Source: CAUZEO01 sp963578625 (GTDB taxonomy: Bacteria; Verrucomicrobiota; Kiritimatiellia; SLOV01). Taken from it: a DNA stretch of 17,440 nt. This document shows, piece by piece, positions 7,530-14,209 of this stretch (positions are counted from its first letter, which is position 1; every line of letters starts with the position of its first letter). The notes beneath the pieces are model-generated. The model did no database searches, was not told the DNA's origin, and saw only the letters and a program-made list of their open reading frames with translations. Where the stretch lies: NCBI GenBank assembly GCA_963578625.1, contig CAUZEO010000068.1, positions 1-17,440 on the forward strand, written 5' to 3'. The translations under genes were made by a program, and so were the position numbers.

Positions 7530-7774
7530 TAGCGAAGCCCAACCAGAACCCAAGCCACCTTCACAACCTTTCACCACCGTTTACTAATAATCGTGCCCCA
7601 ATCCCTCCGCCGAATTGCAAGACGAAGACGGTGCACGAAGACGCAGGACGATTGATCGATGTCGTTTCATCTATCGAGGAACGCCGAATTTGTGGCGCGT
7701 GGGTCACCACGAAGTCACCAGATTTTTATTCGGTCTCATCAGTGTCTTGATTGAATTTCCCGATGGGCTCCACT
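7530..7774. other. Intergenic stretch with degenerate ACCACGAAA-type repeats
   Basis: No convincing gene is seen. The stretch contains CACGAAGACGCAGGA (7634-7648) and ACCACGAAGTCACCAG (7706-7721), which look like decayed copies of the ACCACGAAA-nnCACGAA pattern also found at 1033-1050 and 9440-9459. Confidence 0.4.
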
Positions 7775-8229
7775 TCAAGGCGCAAAGTTCTCCACGCTGT
7801 TATCGGCTTTCTGCTTTACGTATCCGTCAAACCAACCCATCTCCTCCTGGTTTAGACGGGCGTAGAAAGGATCCAATTCCTTGGCGCGCTCCAGCAATGC
7901 CCCGTCCAGCTTATCGCTGGCCCCTGGGAACTCGAACCAGAACAAGCGGAGACCCAACCCGAATGCCCAGCAAAAATCGGGTTCGTCGTTCATTTGCGAC
8001 CGGTGCTAACGAAGCAACTGCATGAGAACCGGTTGACATACCGTTCAGTCGGAAATCCTTTACCCATTCGAGCCTCTTTGTGAGTCGCGTACCACAGGTT
8101 GAAGCCGAGTCGGACAATCGCCTCGGTCTCCAAAGGATGCTTTCGGAGTCGGTCTTCAAGAGCGTCGATAGCGGCGGGATGATCCTCATGGACTTCCAGG
8201 GAGTGAATTTGTTTCCAGGATAGTGGCAT
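7775..8229 (-). pseudogene. Broken gene of unknown function (frameshift plus stop)
   Basis: Two minus-strand pieces read as one protein. Piece one starts at ATG 8229 (MPLSWKQIHSLEVHEDHP), contains RLRKHPLETEAIVRLGFNLW, and reaches ERYVNRF at about 8026. Shifting frame there (two surplus bases, 8024-8025) gives MQLLR, then a TAG at 8006-8008, then HRSQ leading into MNDEPDFCWAFGLGLRLFWF and LLERAKELDPFYARLNQEEM. The join is smooth and W/F-rich on both sides, so I read it as one decayed gene, not two genes. The family was not identified; the N-terminal half looks helical and TPR-like (inference). The C-terminal end after QEEM also looks abnormal. ATG 8247 is an alternative start. Two lesions argue for true decay over a sequencing error. 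Confidence 0.65.
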
Positions 8230-8545
8230 GGTGCTACGCCGAACCATATTATTCCCGAAAGACTACGCAATTAAACGGATCTATCCCCAATCTCAGCAGA
8301 CTGACAAGTGTAGGATACACTGCGAACATCAGTATCGAGAAGTTGAATTCTCGGTGAGTTTTCCTTCGGCTGGGGTCTCGCCTACGATTTCGTGACTGCC
8401 GCGCGGTTCGTTCCTGATTTTCTGTTTGCCCGGTTTGAATGCCGCGCCGGGGATGGTCATGCTTCCGTGCAGCGATTGGATTGACTGTCCAGAGCTTGGA
8501 ATCGGCTGACGGGAGGAGTATTAGCCCGCTTATCTCGCAGTGAAC
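8230..8545. other. Gap of about 316 bp without a recognisable gene
   Basis: This lies between the start of the pseudogene and the stop of the minus-strand amidohydrolase. No ORF resembles a protein family. A small hairpin, CGAGAA-GTTGAA-TTCTCG (8336-8353), is present without a T-tract on either side. It could serve as a weak 3' end for the minus-strand operon, but this is a guess. Confidence 0.4.
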
Positions 8546-9409
8546 CTACCGCCCGCCCGACCCTAAACCATACACCCGGTCCGCGTTCTCCACGTAGAAT
8601 TTTCGCAAATCCGTCTCGCTGCACCCCTCCAGTGTCCGGTCGATCACCTCGATCCACTGGGGATACTCGGCAGCAAGCGTCATAACGAACCAGTCACCCC
8701 CATACACAACCCGGTCGAAGCCGAAGCAATCGATGACGTGGAGAATGTAGGGCTCAACATCCTCGGGGGTCCAGTTGGCATGGTCTGCTTCGGTGACGAT
8801 CCCCGAGATTTTGCAGATTACGTTTTCCCGTTTCGCCAGGGACTTGATGTCAGCTTTCCACGGATCGAAGACCTGGTTCTTGATGTCCGGTTTTCCGATG
8901 TGATCGAGCACGAATCGAACGTCGGGACAGGCGTCTACCAGCTTGATGGTATTCGGTAGTTGAGGATGAACAATGCAGATGTCGCATAGCAGGCCGTGTT
9001 TCGAAAGTAATCGCACGCCCTCTATGAATTCCGGTTGGATACAGAAATCGATATCCAGTTCCTGCGTGACCCGCCGGATGGACCTGACCAGGGGGCTGTT
9101 TGCGTGGGTCTCCAGAACCGCTTCGATCGTGTCGCTCTCCTCAAAACGAGCATTGGCGGTAATGCCTTGAATTCTTGGATCGGACTGCGCGAGCTCCGTG
9201 ATCCAGGCGACTTCGTTATAAATTTCGTGATAGTCGGGGCAGACCTCCATGAAGACGATTTTTTCGATTCCCACGGACTCCGTTGCCTTGTTGTAGTCAC
9301 CCAGGAGCCACGGCCGGTTCAGTGCCGGAGCACCATCCAGCCAACTGTATCGGATCCTTCCGGGGTCGACCAGGTGAACATGGGTGTCTGTAATCGGAAA
9401 ATTCGGCAT
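8546..9409 (-). CDS. Amidohydrolase-family metal-dependent hydrolase (lactonase-like, COG3618 type)
   Basis: The 287-residue TIM-barrel protein has metal-binding TDTHVH (H10, H12) at the N-terminus, H148 in IVHP, H170 in FVLDHIGKP, and the catalytic Asp D239 in VYGGDWFV. This layout is that of the amidohydrolase_2 group, which includes L-fuconolactonase, L-rhamnonolactonase and 2-pyrone-4,6-dicarboxylate lactonase. A lactone substrate fits the neighbouring aldolases, but substrate is an inference. ATG 9409 is chosen because GAGGAG (complement of 9417-9422) sits 7 nt upstream; the GTG at 9412 is too close. It is the last gene of the minus-strand cluster, 58 nt after the truncated PhyH gene. 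Confidence 0.87.
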   Translation of the reverse strand: MPNFPITDTHVHLVDPGRIRYSWLDGAPALNRPWLLGDYNKATESVGIEKIVFMEVCPDYHEIYNEVAWITELAQSDPRIQGITANARFEESDTIEAVLETHANSPLVRSIRRVTQELDIDFCIQPEFIEGVRLLSKHGLLCDICIVHPQLPNTIKLVDACPDVRFVLDHIGKPDIKNQVFDPWKADIKSLAKRENVICKISGIVTEADHANWTPEDVEPYILHVIDCFGFDRVVYGGDWFVMTLAAEYPQWIEVIDRTLEGCSETDLRKFYVENADRVYGLGSGGR

Positions 9410-9439
9410 CACCAGTCTCCTCTGTTACCAATCCATGAA

Positions 9440-9459
9440 ACCACGAAATAGACAGGAAA
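9440..9459. repeat. ACCACGAAA-type short dispersed repeat
   Basis: ACCACGAAATAGACAGGAAA sits exactly where the PhyH gene loses its 3' end, in the gap before the amidohydrolase. A similar ACCACGAAAAACACACGA occurs at 1033-1050 between cinA and thpR. Degenerate copies are at 7634-7648 and 7706-7721, and AAAACACGAACC occurs near 16030. Confidence 0.4.
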
Positions 9460-9467
9460 AGAAGAAC

Positions 9468-10120
9468 TCACTCCGTCGTGATCCCGCTGTCTTTGTAGCG
9501 CCGATGCCAGGTTTGCCAGGTATCGATCCCGTCTGGATTCGAGCGGCTTCGAGCATGAAACCCCGGTATGTAGTCCGCTTCCACGTACCCCCACGAATGA
9601 CTCTTGGGAATGATCTGCATGCAGCCGTTCTTTTTATCTGTGTCCACCAGCGGTATCCAAACAGTGATAATCCGCTTTTCTGAGGAGTCGCGGCCGAAAT
9701 AGTGGCTGTCCTGGTGCCACAGGACGGTGGTGCGTTTGTCCTGTGGTACTTTGGGGCGAAGAGCAATGAGGCCGGTGGCAATAATCTTCGGGCCAATCAG
9801 CTCTTCCATTCCTGTACGCCGAGAAGGGCCGGTTGCCGCATCAAGTCGAAGAGATCCTCGATGATGACATCTTCATCCCAGCTTCGGCGTGATTGGTATC
9901 CGCCCATATCCTCGAAAACTCGTTGCCATCGATGTTGCAGCGATTCGTTCTCGTGCAGATTGGTAATCTTTCCCTCGTCATAGAGCGTCCTCGTTCGCCG
10001 GTCCACTGCCTCTTCGACCCTGGACAACAGCCCCTGGAACGCCAACGGTTGCAGGAGGCCCCGCAGCAGCAGATACCCGTCCTCTTCGAAACGAGTCAGA
10101 TGTTTAGCCGGTTCATTCAT
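9468..10120 (-). pseudogene. Phytanoyl-CoA dioxygenase (PhyH) family gene, frameshifted and 3'-truncated
   Basis: Two overlapping minus-strand frames make one PhyH protein. Frame one (10120-9797) starts MNEPAKHLTRFEEDGYLLLRG, the typical PhyH N-terminus, and ends LLGVQEWKS at a TGA. Frame two (ATG 9809) continues MEELIGPKIIATGLIALRPK and carries the Fe(II)-binding HxD as WHQDSHYFGRD (H32, D34 of that frame), then IITVWIPLVDTDKKNGCMQI and IPKSHSWG. The join needs a one-base change near 9809-9812. The distal iron-binding His and the 2-oxoglutarate-binding Arg, expected some 50 or more residues after IPKSH, are missing: the frame ends at 9468 and only 58 nt remain before the amidohydrolase. It is very unlikely to be an active dioxygenase. 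It starts 2 nt after the aldolase stop, so it was an operon member. Confidence 0.8.
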
Positions 10121-10122
10121 TG

Positions 10123-10803
10123 CTACGCTTGCCGTCGCGATTCGCCTTCGCTCGCCAATTCCTTGATCTCTCGCAGAATTGTTCGAATCGCATCCCAGTC
10201 TTCAGCGTGAATCAACTCGTCCGGAACAAACCAGCGCTCCATCGGCGCGCCCATCCATGGCATGGCTTTCCATTCCCCTATGGCCTGGATCTCGATGTTC
10301 CCCGTCGGGCAGAACTTGATGCCGGGAAAGATACCCGCGTACATCGACAAAAAATGAATGTTGGTCATGTCGGCCGGGCAAACCTTCAATACCTCCAGCT
10401 CGCGCCCGACTTCCTCGTATGCGTCCATTACATTTTGAATATCCTGCAGGGTCGAAATGGCGGGTACATAGGGGATTCCCGCTTCGACCGTAACGTCGAG
10501 AACCCGCCTGCTGAAGGCGGCGGAGACGACCAGGTCCGGCTTGAGCGCAACCACCCGTTTCGCGTCGTCCCGGGTCCTTACCGTGCCCACCGCCATGAAC
10601 ACTTTGGCGCGCTGCGGCCTTTCATTCAGCGCGGCGAGCAGTTCCAGTGCGTCGTCCATCGGTCGTCCCAGGATCTCCAACACTGGAAACGACTCCTCGT
10701 GAATCAAATCGATGTATCCGCACACCGTATCCACGGTGTAGTGCGGCATAATGTTTAATTGTGCGGGCGCGCCTGCAAGTGCTTCCAGTGCCTTTTCTTT
10801 CAT
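10123..10803 (-). CDS. KDPG/KHG aldolase-family protein (class I, Eda-like)
   Basis: The 226-residue protein follows the KDPG/KHG aldolase pattern: catalytic glutamate in FPVLEILGRP (E43) with a following Arg (R47), MAVGTVRTRDDA, a VSAAF segment, the Schiff-base lysine in VLKVCPAD (K140), and phosphate-loop-like FCPTGNIE (T167). The family cleaves 2-keto-3-deoxy-6-phosphogluconate or 2-keto-4-hydroxyglutarate to pyruvate or glyoxylate plus an aldehyde. Sequence drift (GNIE for GGI, CPAD for FPA) suggests a different sugar-acid substrate. ATG 10803 (MKEKALEALAG) is preferred over TTG 10842, because the extra 13 residues are not typical; GGAG lies 13 nt upstream of it. Its stop is 2 nt before the PhyH start, and it lies 96 nt after the second ATPase gene. 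Confidence 0.82.
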   Translation of the reverse strand: MKEKALEALAGAPAQLNIMPHYTVDTVCGYIDLIHEESFPVLEILGRPMDDALELLAALNERPQRAKVFMAVGTVRTRDDAKRVVALKPDLVVSAAFSRRVLDVTVEAGIPYVPAISTLQDIQNVMDAYEEVGRELEVLKVCPADMTNIHFLSMYAGIFPGIKFCPTGNIEIQAIGEWKAMPWMGAPMERWFVPDELIHAEDWDAIRTILREIKELASEGESRRQA

Positions 10804-10899
10804 TCGCTTTTTACTATCTCCATGAAGGGTGATTCGTACCAAAGTCCCGGGATGCCAGGCTCGGGATCTACTCTCCGGAGCTCGCCACCGCGGAAAATT

Positions 10900-11922
10900 C
10901 TATCCTTCCACTCCCTGCAAGTCCAATTCTTCGCTGAAATGACATGCAACCGTGTGATCGGGCGAAGATGGACGCTGAATCAATATAGGTTCTTTCTCTT
11001 TGCAAATGTCCTTTGCGAATTTACAGCGCGGGTGAAAGGGGCACCCGCTCGGACGGTTTGCAGGATCAGGAACATCTCCGGAAATTCGGTCGCGTTTTCC
11101 GCGTAGTCGCGGGTGCGAAACAGGAGAGGCGGCGAGGAGCGCCGCCGTGTACGGATGCCGAGGTCGCGAGAACAATTTCCGGGTCGGGGCCATCTCAACA
11201 ATTTTCCCCAGGTACATTACACCGGACCGGTCGCTGAAGTGGCGGACCACGTTCAGGTCGTGGGTGATGAACAGGTATGAGATTCCCTGCTGATCCTGCA
11301 GGGTTTGCATCAGGTTGAGAATCTGCGCCTGCACGGAAACGTCGAGCGCGGAAGTCGGTTCGTCCGCTAGAATGATGCGGGGTTGTAGTGCCAGCGCGCG
11401 GGCCAGCCCGATGCGCTGACGCTGGCCACCGCTGAAGGCGTGGGGATAGCGCCCAAGATGGTTGGCATCCAGGCCCACCTGGTCCAGCAACTCTGCCACG
11501 AGATCGCGACGCTCCGCTGAAGTGCCGACATTGTAATTCCGCAGCGGCTCCCCCACGTTGTCCAGGATCGTCATTCTTGGATTCAGCGACCGGAATGGGT
11601 CCTGAAATACCATACGGATCTCACGGCGCACCTGGCGCATTTCTGATTCCTTAACCGCCGTGATGTCGATCCGATTTCCATTTTTCGATTCGAATATGAC
11701 TTCGCCGCGCGTTGGCTCTATGGCCCGAAGGATGGCCCGCACCGTCGTCGATTTCCCGCACCCGCTCTCACCGACAAGGGCCACTGTCTCCTGTTTGCGA
11801 ATGGAGAAAGAGATTTCGTCGACGGCCTTGATTTCACCGACTCTTCGCTTGAGCACCCCGCGCGTAATGGGGAAGTAGATGCACAGGTCTTTCACTTCGA
11901 GGATCGAACCGACGTCACTCAT
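10900..11922 (-). CDS. Oligopeptide/dipeptide-type ABC transporter ATP-binding protein (OppF/DppF-like)
   Basis: A complete 340-residue ABC ATPase: Walker A GESGCGKS (51-58), Q-loop VFQDPFRSLNP (105-115), signature FSGGQRQR (163-170), Walker B IILADEP (183-189) and H-loop H221. The C-terminal oligo_HPY domain (RHPYTAALLAASP) is followed by the Cys-bearing tail C294-x5-C300, C307, C327, which in some Dpp/Opp ATPases holds an iron-sulfur cluster. It is the F-type half of a heterodimeric ATPase driving uptake of peptides, glycosides or other solutes. ATG 11922 overlaps the upstream ATPase stop (ATGAGTGA) and has AGGAGG 8-9 nt upstream. The in-frame extension to 11958 is not conserved. No permease or binding protein is adjacent. 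Confidence 0.93.
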   Translation of the reverse strand: MSDVGSILEVKDLCIYFPITRGVLKRRVGEIKAVDEISFSIRKQETVALVGESGCGKSTTVRAILRAIEPTRGEVIFESKNGNRIDITAVKESEMRQVRREIRMVFQDPFRSLNPRMTILDNVGEPLRNYNVGTSAERRDLVAELLDQVGLDANHLGRYPHAFSGGQRQRIGLARALALQPRIILADEPTSALDVSVQAQILNLMQTLQDQQGISYLFITHDLNVVRHFSDRSGVMYLGKIVEMAPTRKLFSRPRHPYTAALLAASPVSHPRLRGKRDRISGDVPDPANRPSGCPFHPRCKFAKDICKEKEPILIQRPSSPDHTVACHFSEELDLQGVEG

Positions 11923-12931
11923 CCTCCACCTCCTCGGAGTGAAGGAAGCAGCGCACATCGTGCGCGGGCGCCGTGTTCACCAGCGCTGGAATCCGCTCAT
12001 CGCAGGATCCTCGTATGACGTGGTCGCAGCGATCCCTGAACGCGCATCCGCTGGGGCGGCTGTACGGGTCCGGTACCGTGCCCCGGACCGTGGCCAATTT
12101 CCCGCGCTCATGCCCGCCGGTCGGAATCGATTCGATCAGCGCCCTCGTATACGGATGTTTCGGATTGTCGAAAATCTCCGTTACCGGACCCCGCTCAACG
12201 ATCTTTCCCAGGTACATGACCATAACCTCATCGGCCATCTCCGCGATCACGCCCAGGTCGTGGGTGATGATCATGACCGACATGGCCAACTGTTCCTTGA
12301 GTTCGTTCAACAGCTCAAGAATCTGAGCCTGGATCGTAACGTCAACAGCCGTGGTCGGCTCGTCCGCGATCAGTAGTTGCGGTCGGTTCACCAGCGCCAT
12401 GGCAATCATCACCCGCTGCCGCATCCCGCCGCTGAAGTTGAAGATGTAGTCATCCAGGCGGCCGCGGGCATTGGGAATGCCAACGCGCTCGAGCATTTCA
12501 ACCGCGATGTCGGCGGCCTCTTCCTTTTTGATCCCCGGATCGTGCACGTGAATTGCTTCCAGGATCTGGCTGCCTACCGTGTGCAGCAAACTCAGTGCTG
12601 CCATGGGTTCCTGGTGAATATAGGCGATCCCTTTGCCGCGGACTTGGCGAAGCTGCTTGCTCTTTGGAGACTGCGCGGCGAGATCGAGCTGCCCGCCATT
12701 CCCATAGTAATTCACGGATCCTGCTACGATCTCTCCCGGCCATGACTGAATTTGGAGGATCGACTGCGCCATGATGCTCTTTCCGCAGCCACTCTCGCCC
12801 ACCAGCCCCACCGTCACCTGCCGGTCCAGCGAAAACGAAACTCCGTCCACCGCTTTGACCGTTCCATCTCGGAGCGGAAAGTGTGTGCGAAGGCCTGCTA
12901 CCTGGAGAAGCATGTCGCCCGACGTACTCAT
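11915..12931 (-). CDS. Oligopeptide/dipeptide-type ABC transporter ATP-binding protein (OppD/DppD-like)
   Basis: A complete 338-residue D-type ATPase: Walker A GESGCGKS (45-52), Q-loop region YIHQEPMAALS (104-114), signature FSGGMRQR (166-173), Walker B LLIADEP (186-192), H224, the oligo_HPY segment KHPYTRALIESIP, and four cysteines near the C-terminus (C296, C302, C310, C328). It pairs with the following F-type ATPase, whose start it overlaps by 8 nt. It heads the minus-strand cluster, and its promoter must lie in the 105 bp shared with the cupin gene. The usual neighbours (OppB/OppC permeases, OppA binding protein) are absent upstream, where a divergent cupin gene lies instead. Confidence 0.93.
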   Translation of the reverse strand: MSTSGDMLLQVAGLRTHFPLRDGTVKAVDGVSFSLDRQVTVGLVGESGCGKSIMAQSILQIQSWPGEIVAGSVNYYGNGGQLDLAAQSPKSKQLRQVRGKGIAYIHQEPMAALSLLHTVGSQILEAIHVHDPGIKKEEAADIAVEMLERVGIPNARGRLDDYIFNFSGGMRQRVMIAMALVNRPQLLIADEPTTAVDVTIQAQILELLNELKEQLAMSVMIITHDLGVIAEMADEVMVMYLGKIVERGPVTEIFDNPKHPYTRALIESIPTGGHERGKLATVRGTVPDPYSRPSGCAFRDRCDHVIRGSCDERIPALVNTAPAHDVRCFLHSEEVEDE

Positions 12932-13036
12932 GGACGGGATAGTTTGCCGAGGCCGGGGGGCCCATGTATAAAGTTGAGTTTTTCTGGGGTGCCGTTCATA
13001 GATACGAGCTTGGACAAAACTAAGGAATCACCAGCC
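12932..13036. promoter_or_regulatory. Divergent promoter region between ATPase operon and cupin-aldolase genes
   Basis: Both flanking genes point away from this 105-bp gap, so it should carry promoters in both directions. On the + strand TTGAGT (12974-12979) followed 17 nt later by CATAGA is a weak sigma70-like pair. On the minus strand TATACA (complement of 12965-12970) could be a -10. No clear operator palindrome was seen. AAGGAA (13022-13027) is the cupin ribosome-binding site, 9 nt before its ATG. Confidence 0.4.
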
Positions 13037-13390
13037 ATGTCTCATTGCGAGCCTTATTTCAAGCCCTTCGACGAAACAGACCCCTACACGCAAGAGGACG
13101 CTCCCGGATTGTCGTTTCGCAAGGTTTTGCCCGTGGGGCTCATACCGGACGTTGACATGGGGCTGGTCACGCTCGAGGGTCCGGCCCATAAATTCCCGGG
13201 ATCTCATGATACCTTTGACCAGGCTTACCTTGTTTACCGGGGTACGGGCCACATTAACCTGGGAGACGATCGCATACGCATTGACCGGCCGGGGATTGTT
13301 GTCATTCCACACGGAACCCGGCACTCCATGGAGGCCGATGCCGGTCAGACGATGCAGTATGTCTATGTGAATCATGCAGTCCATGCGTAA
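13037..13390 (+). CDS. Small single-domain cupin protein
   Basis: The 117-residue protein contains both cupin motifs. Motif 1 is SHDTFDQAYLVYRGTGHINL (residues 56-75) with H57, and motif 2 is GIVVIPHGTRHSMEA (86-100) with H96. Metal ligands look partly kept. Such stand-alone cupins act as sugar or keto-acid isomerases, lyases, dioxygenases or ligand sensors, and the activity cannot be read from sequence. ATG 13037 is chosen for its Shine-Dalgarno and because the longer frame back to 12752 runs through the promoter region and antisense to the ATPase gene. It is followed after 18 nt by the HpcH/HpaI aldolase and is very likely co-transcribed, so a role in the same catabolic step is plausible. 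Confidence 0.85.
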   Translation: MSHCEPYFKPFDETDPYTQEDAPGLSFRKVLPVGLIPDVDMGLVTLEGPAHKFPGSHDTFDQAYLVYRGTGHINLGDDRIRIDRPGIVVIPHGTRHSMEADAGQTMQYVYVNHAVHA

Positions 13391-13408
13391 CCCCTGGGGA
13401 GAAGAAAG

Positions 13409-14209
13409 ATGAGCGCCAATGTTCTTTACGACAAGTTGCAGACCGGTTCGCCGTTATTCGGTGTGGGCAATATGTACCCGGCACCCGGAATCCTTGAAGG
13501 GATGTGCAAAGGATACGATTTCGCCTGGCTCGACGGGCAGCACGGGCAGCACGATTACCAGTCGCTTCTCCACGCCAACCAGACTGCCGCAGGTCAGAAT
13601 ATCGGTACGGTGATGCGAATCGCGACCAGCGACCCTCTTCAAATGGGATATTACGCCGATCTTGCCCCGTCGGCGATCATGATGCCCATGGTCAACACCG
13701 CGCATCAGGCGGAGGAAATTGTTCAAGGGCTTTGTTTCCCTCCGCGTGGTAGCCGCTCGTATGGAGGACGCCGGGTCATAGATCTGTACGGACGCGAGTA
13801 CCATCGGGAGGTGCCGCTTCTGGTCATCGCCCAGATCGAAACCCTGGAGGCGGTGGATAACGCGGAGGCGATTGCATCCGTCGACGGGATCGATGGACTC
13901 TTTTATGGTCCGGATGACATGAGATGCCAACTGGATCTACCGATGGACACCTCTGCACTCGAGCACGACAAAATGCGTGCCGGAGCGGAGCGGACGGGAC
14001 AGGCCGCTTTGAATTCCGGGAAGTTCGCCGGCTCGGTCACGCCGTCAACGGAGGCGATTCAACTCTACCATGATTTTGGATACCGTCTCTTTGTTGTCGG
14101 CGGAGATATCGCGTTCCTTCGTGGCGCCGCGGCGGAGAAGCTGAATGAAATTCGGCAGTGGACCGGAGGCGAAGACGGGTCCGGTGGATCGCAAGGCATC
14201 TACGGATAG
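13409..14209 (+). CDS. HpcH/HpaI-family aldolase (class II, metal-dependent)
   Basis: The 266-residue protein matches the HpcH/HpaI aldolase/citrate lyase family. Catalytic H45 (in DGQHGQHDY), R70 (TVMRI) and D84 fall at the E. coli HpaI positions, and the metal ligands are E144 (AQIET) and D170 (GPDDM). FPPRGSRSYGG (110-120) is the conserved substrate loop. The family cleaves 4-hydroxy-2-oxo acids such as 2-keto-3-deoxyglucarate or 4-hydroxy-2-oxoheptanedioate to pyruvate or an analogue plus an aldehyde. The residue before H45 is Gln, where most members have Glu (DxEH), so specificity or metal geometry may differ. The start ATG follows GGGGAGAAGAAAG. The gene overlaps the convergent fusion gene by 10 bp. 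Confidence 0.9.
   Translation: MSANVLYDKLQTGSPLFGVGNMYPAPGILEGMCKGYDFAWLDGQHGQHDYQSLLHANQTAAGQNIGTVMRIATSDPLQMGYYADLAPSAIMMPMVNTAHQAEEIVQGLCFPPRGSRSYGGRRVIDLYGREYHREVPLLVIAQIETLEAVDNAEAIASVDGIDGLFYGPDDMRCQLDLPMDTSALEHDKMRAGAERTGQAALNSGKFAGSVTPSTEAIQLYHDFGYRLFVVGGDIAFLRGAAAEKLNEIRQWTGGEDGSGGSQGIYG

Noticed and set aside
9797..9812. Programmed frameshift in the PhyH gene
   Set aside because: No slippery heptamer or following pseudoknot was recognised, and the gene also lacks its catalytic 3' end, so decay is the simpler reading.
11879..12745. Plus-strand ORFs across the ATPase genes
   Set aside because: They are antisense to strongly conserved ABC ATPase motifs and have typical shadow composition.
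12752..13036. N-terminal extension of the cupin protein
   Set aside because: The extra 95 codons run antisense to the ATPase gene and through the divergent promoter region; ATG 13037 has a good ribosome-binding site.
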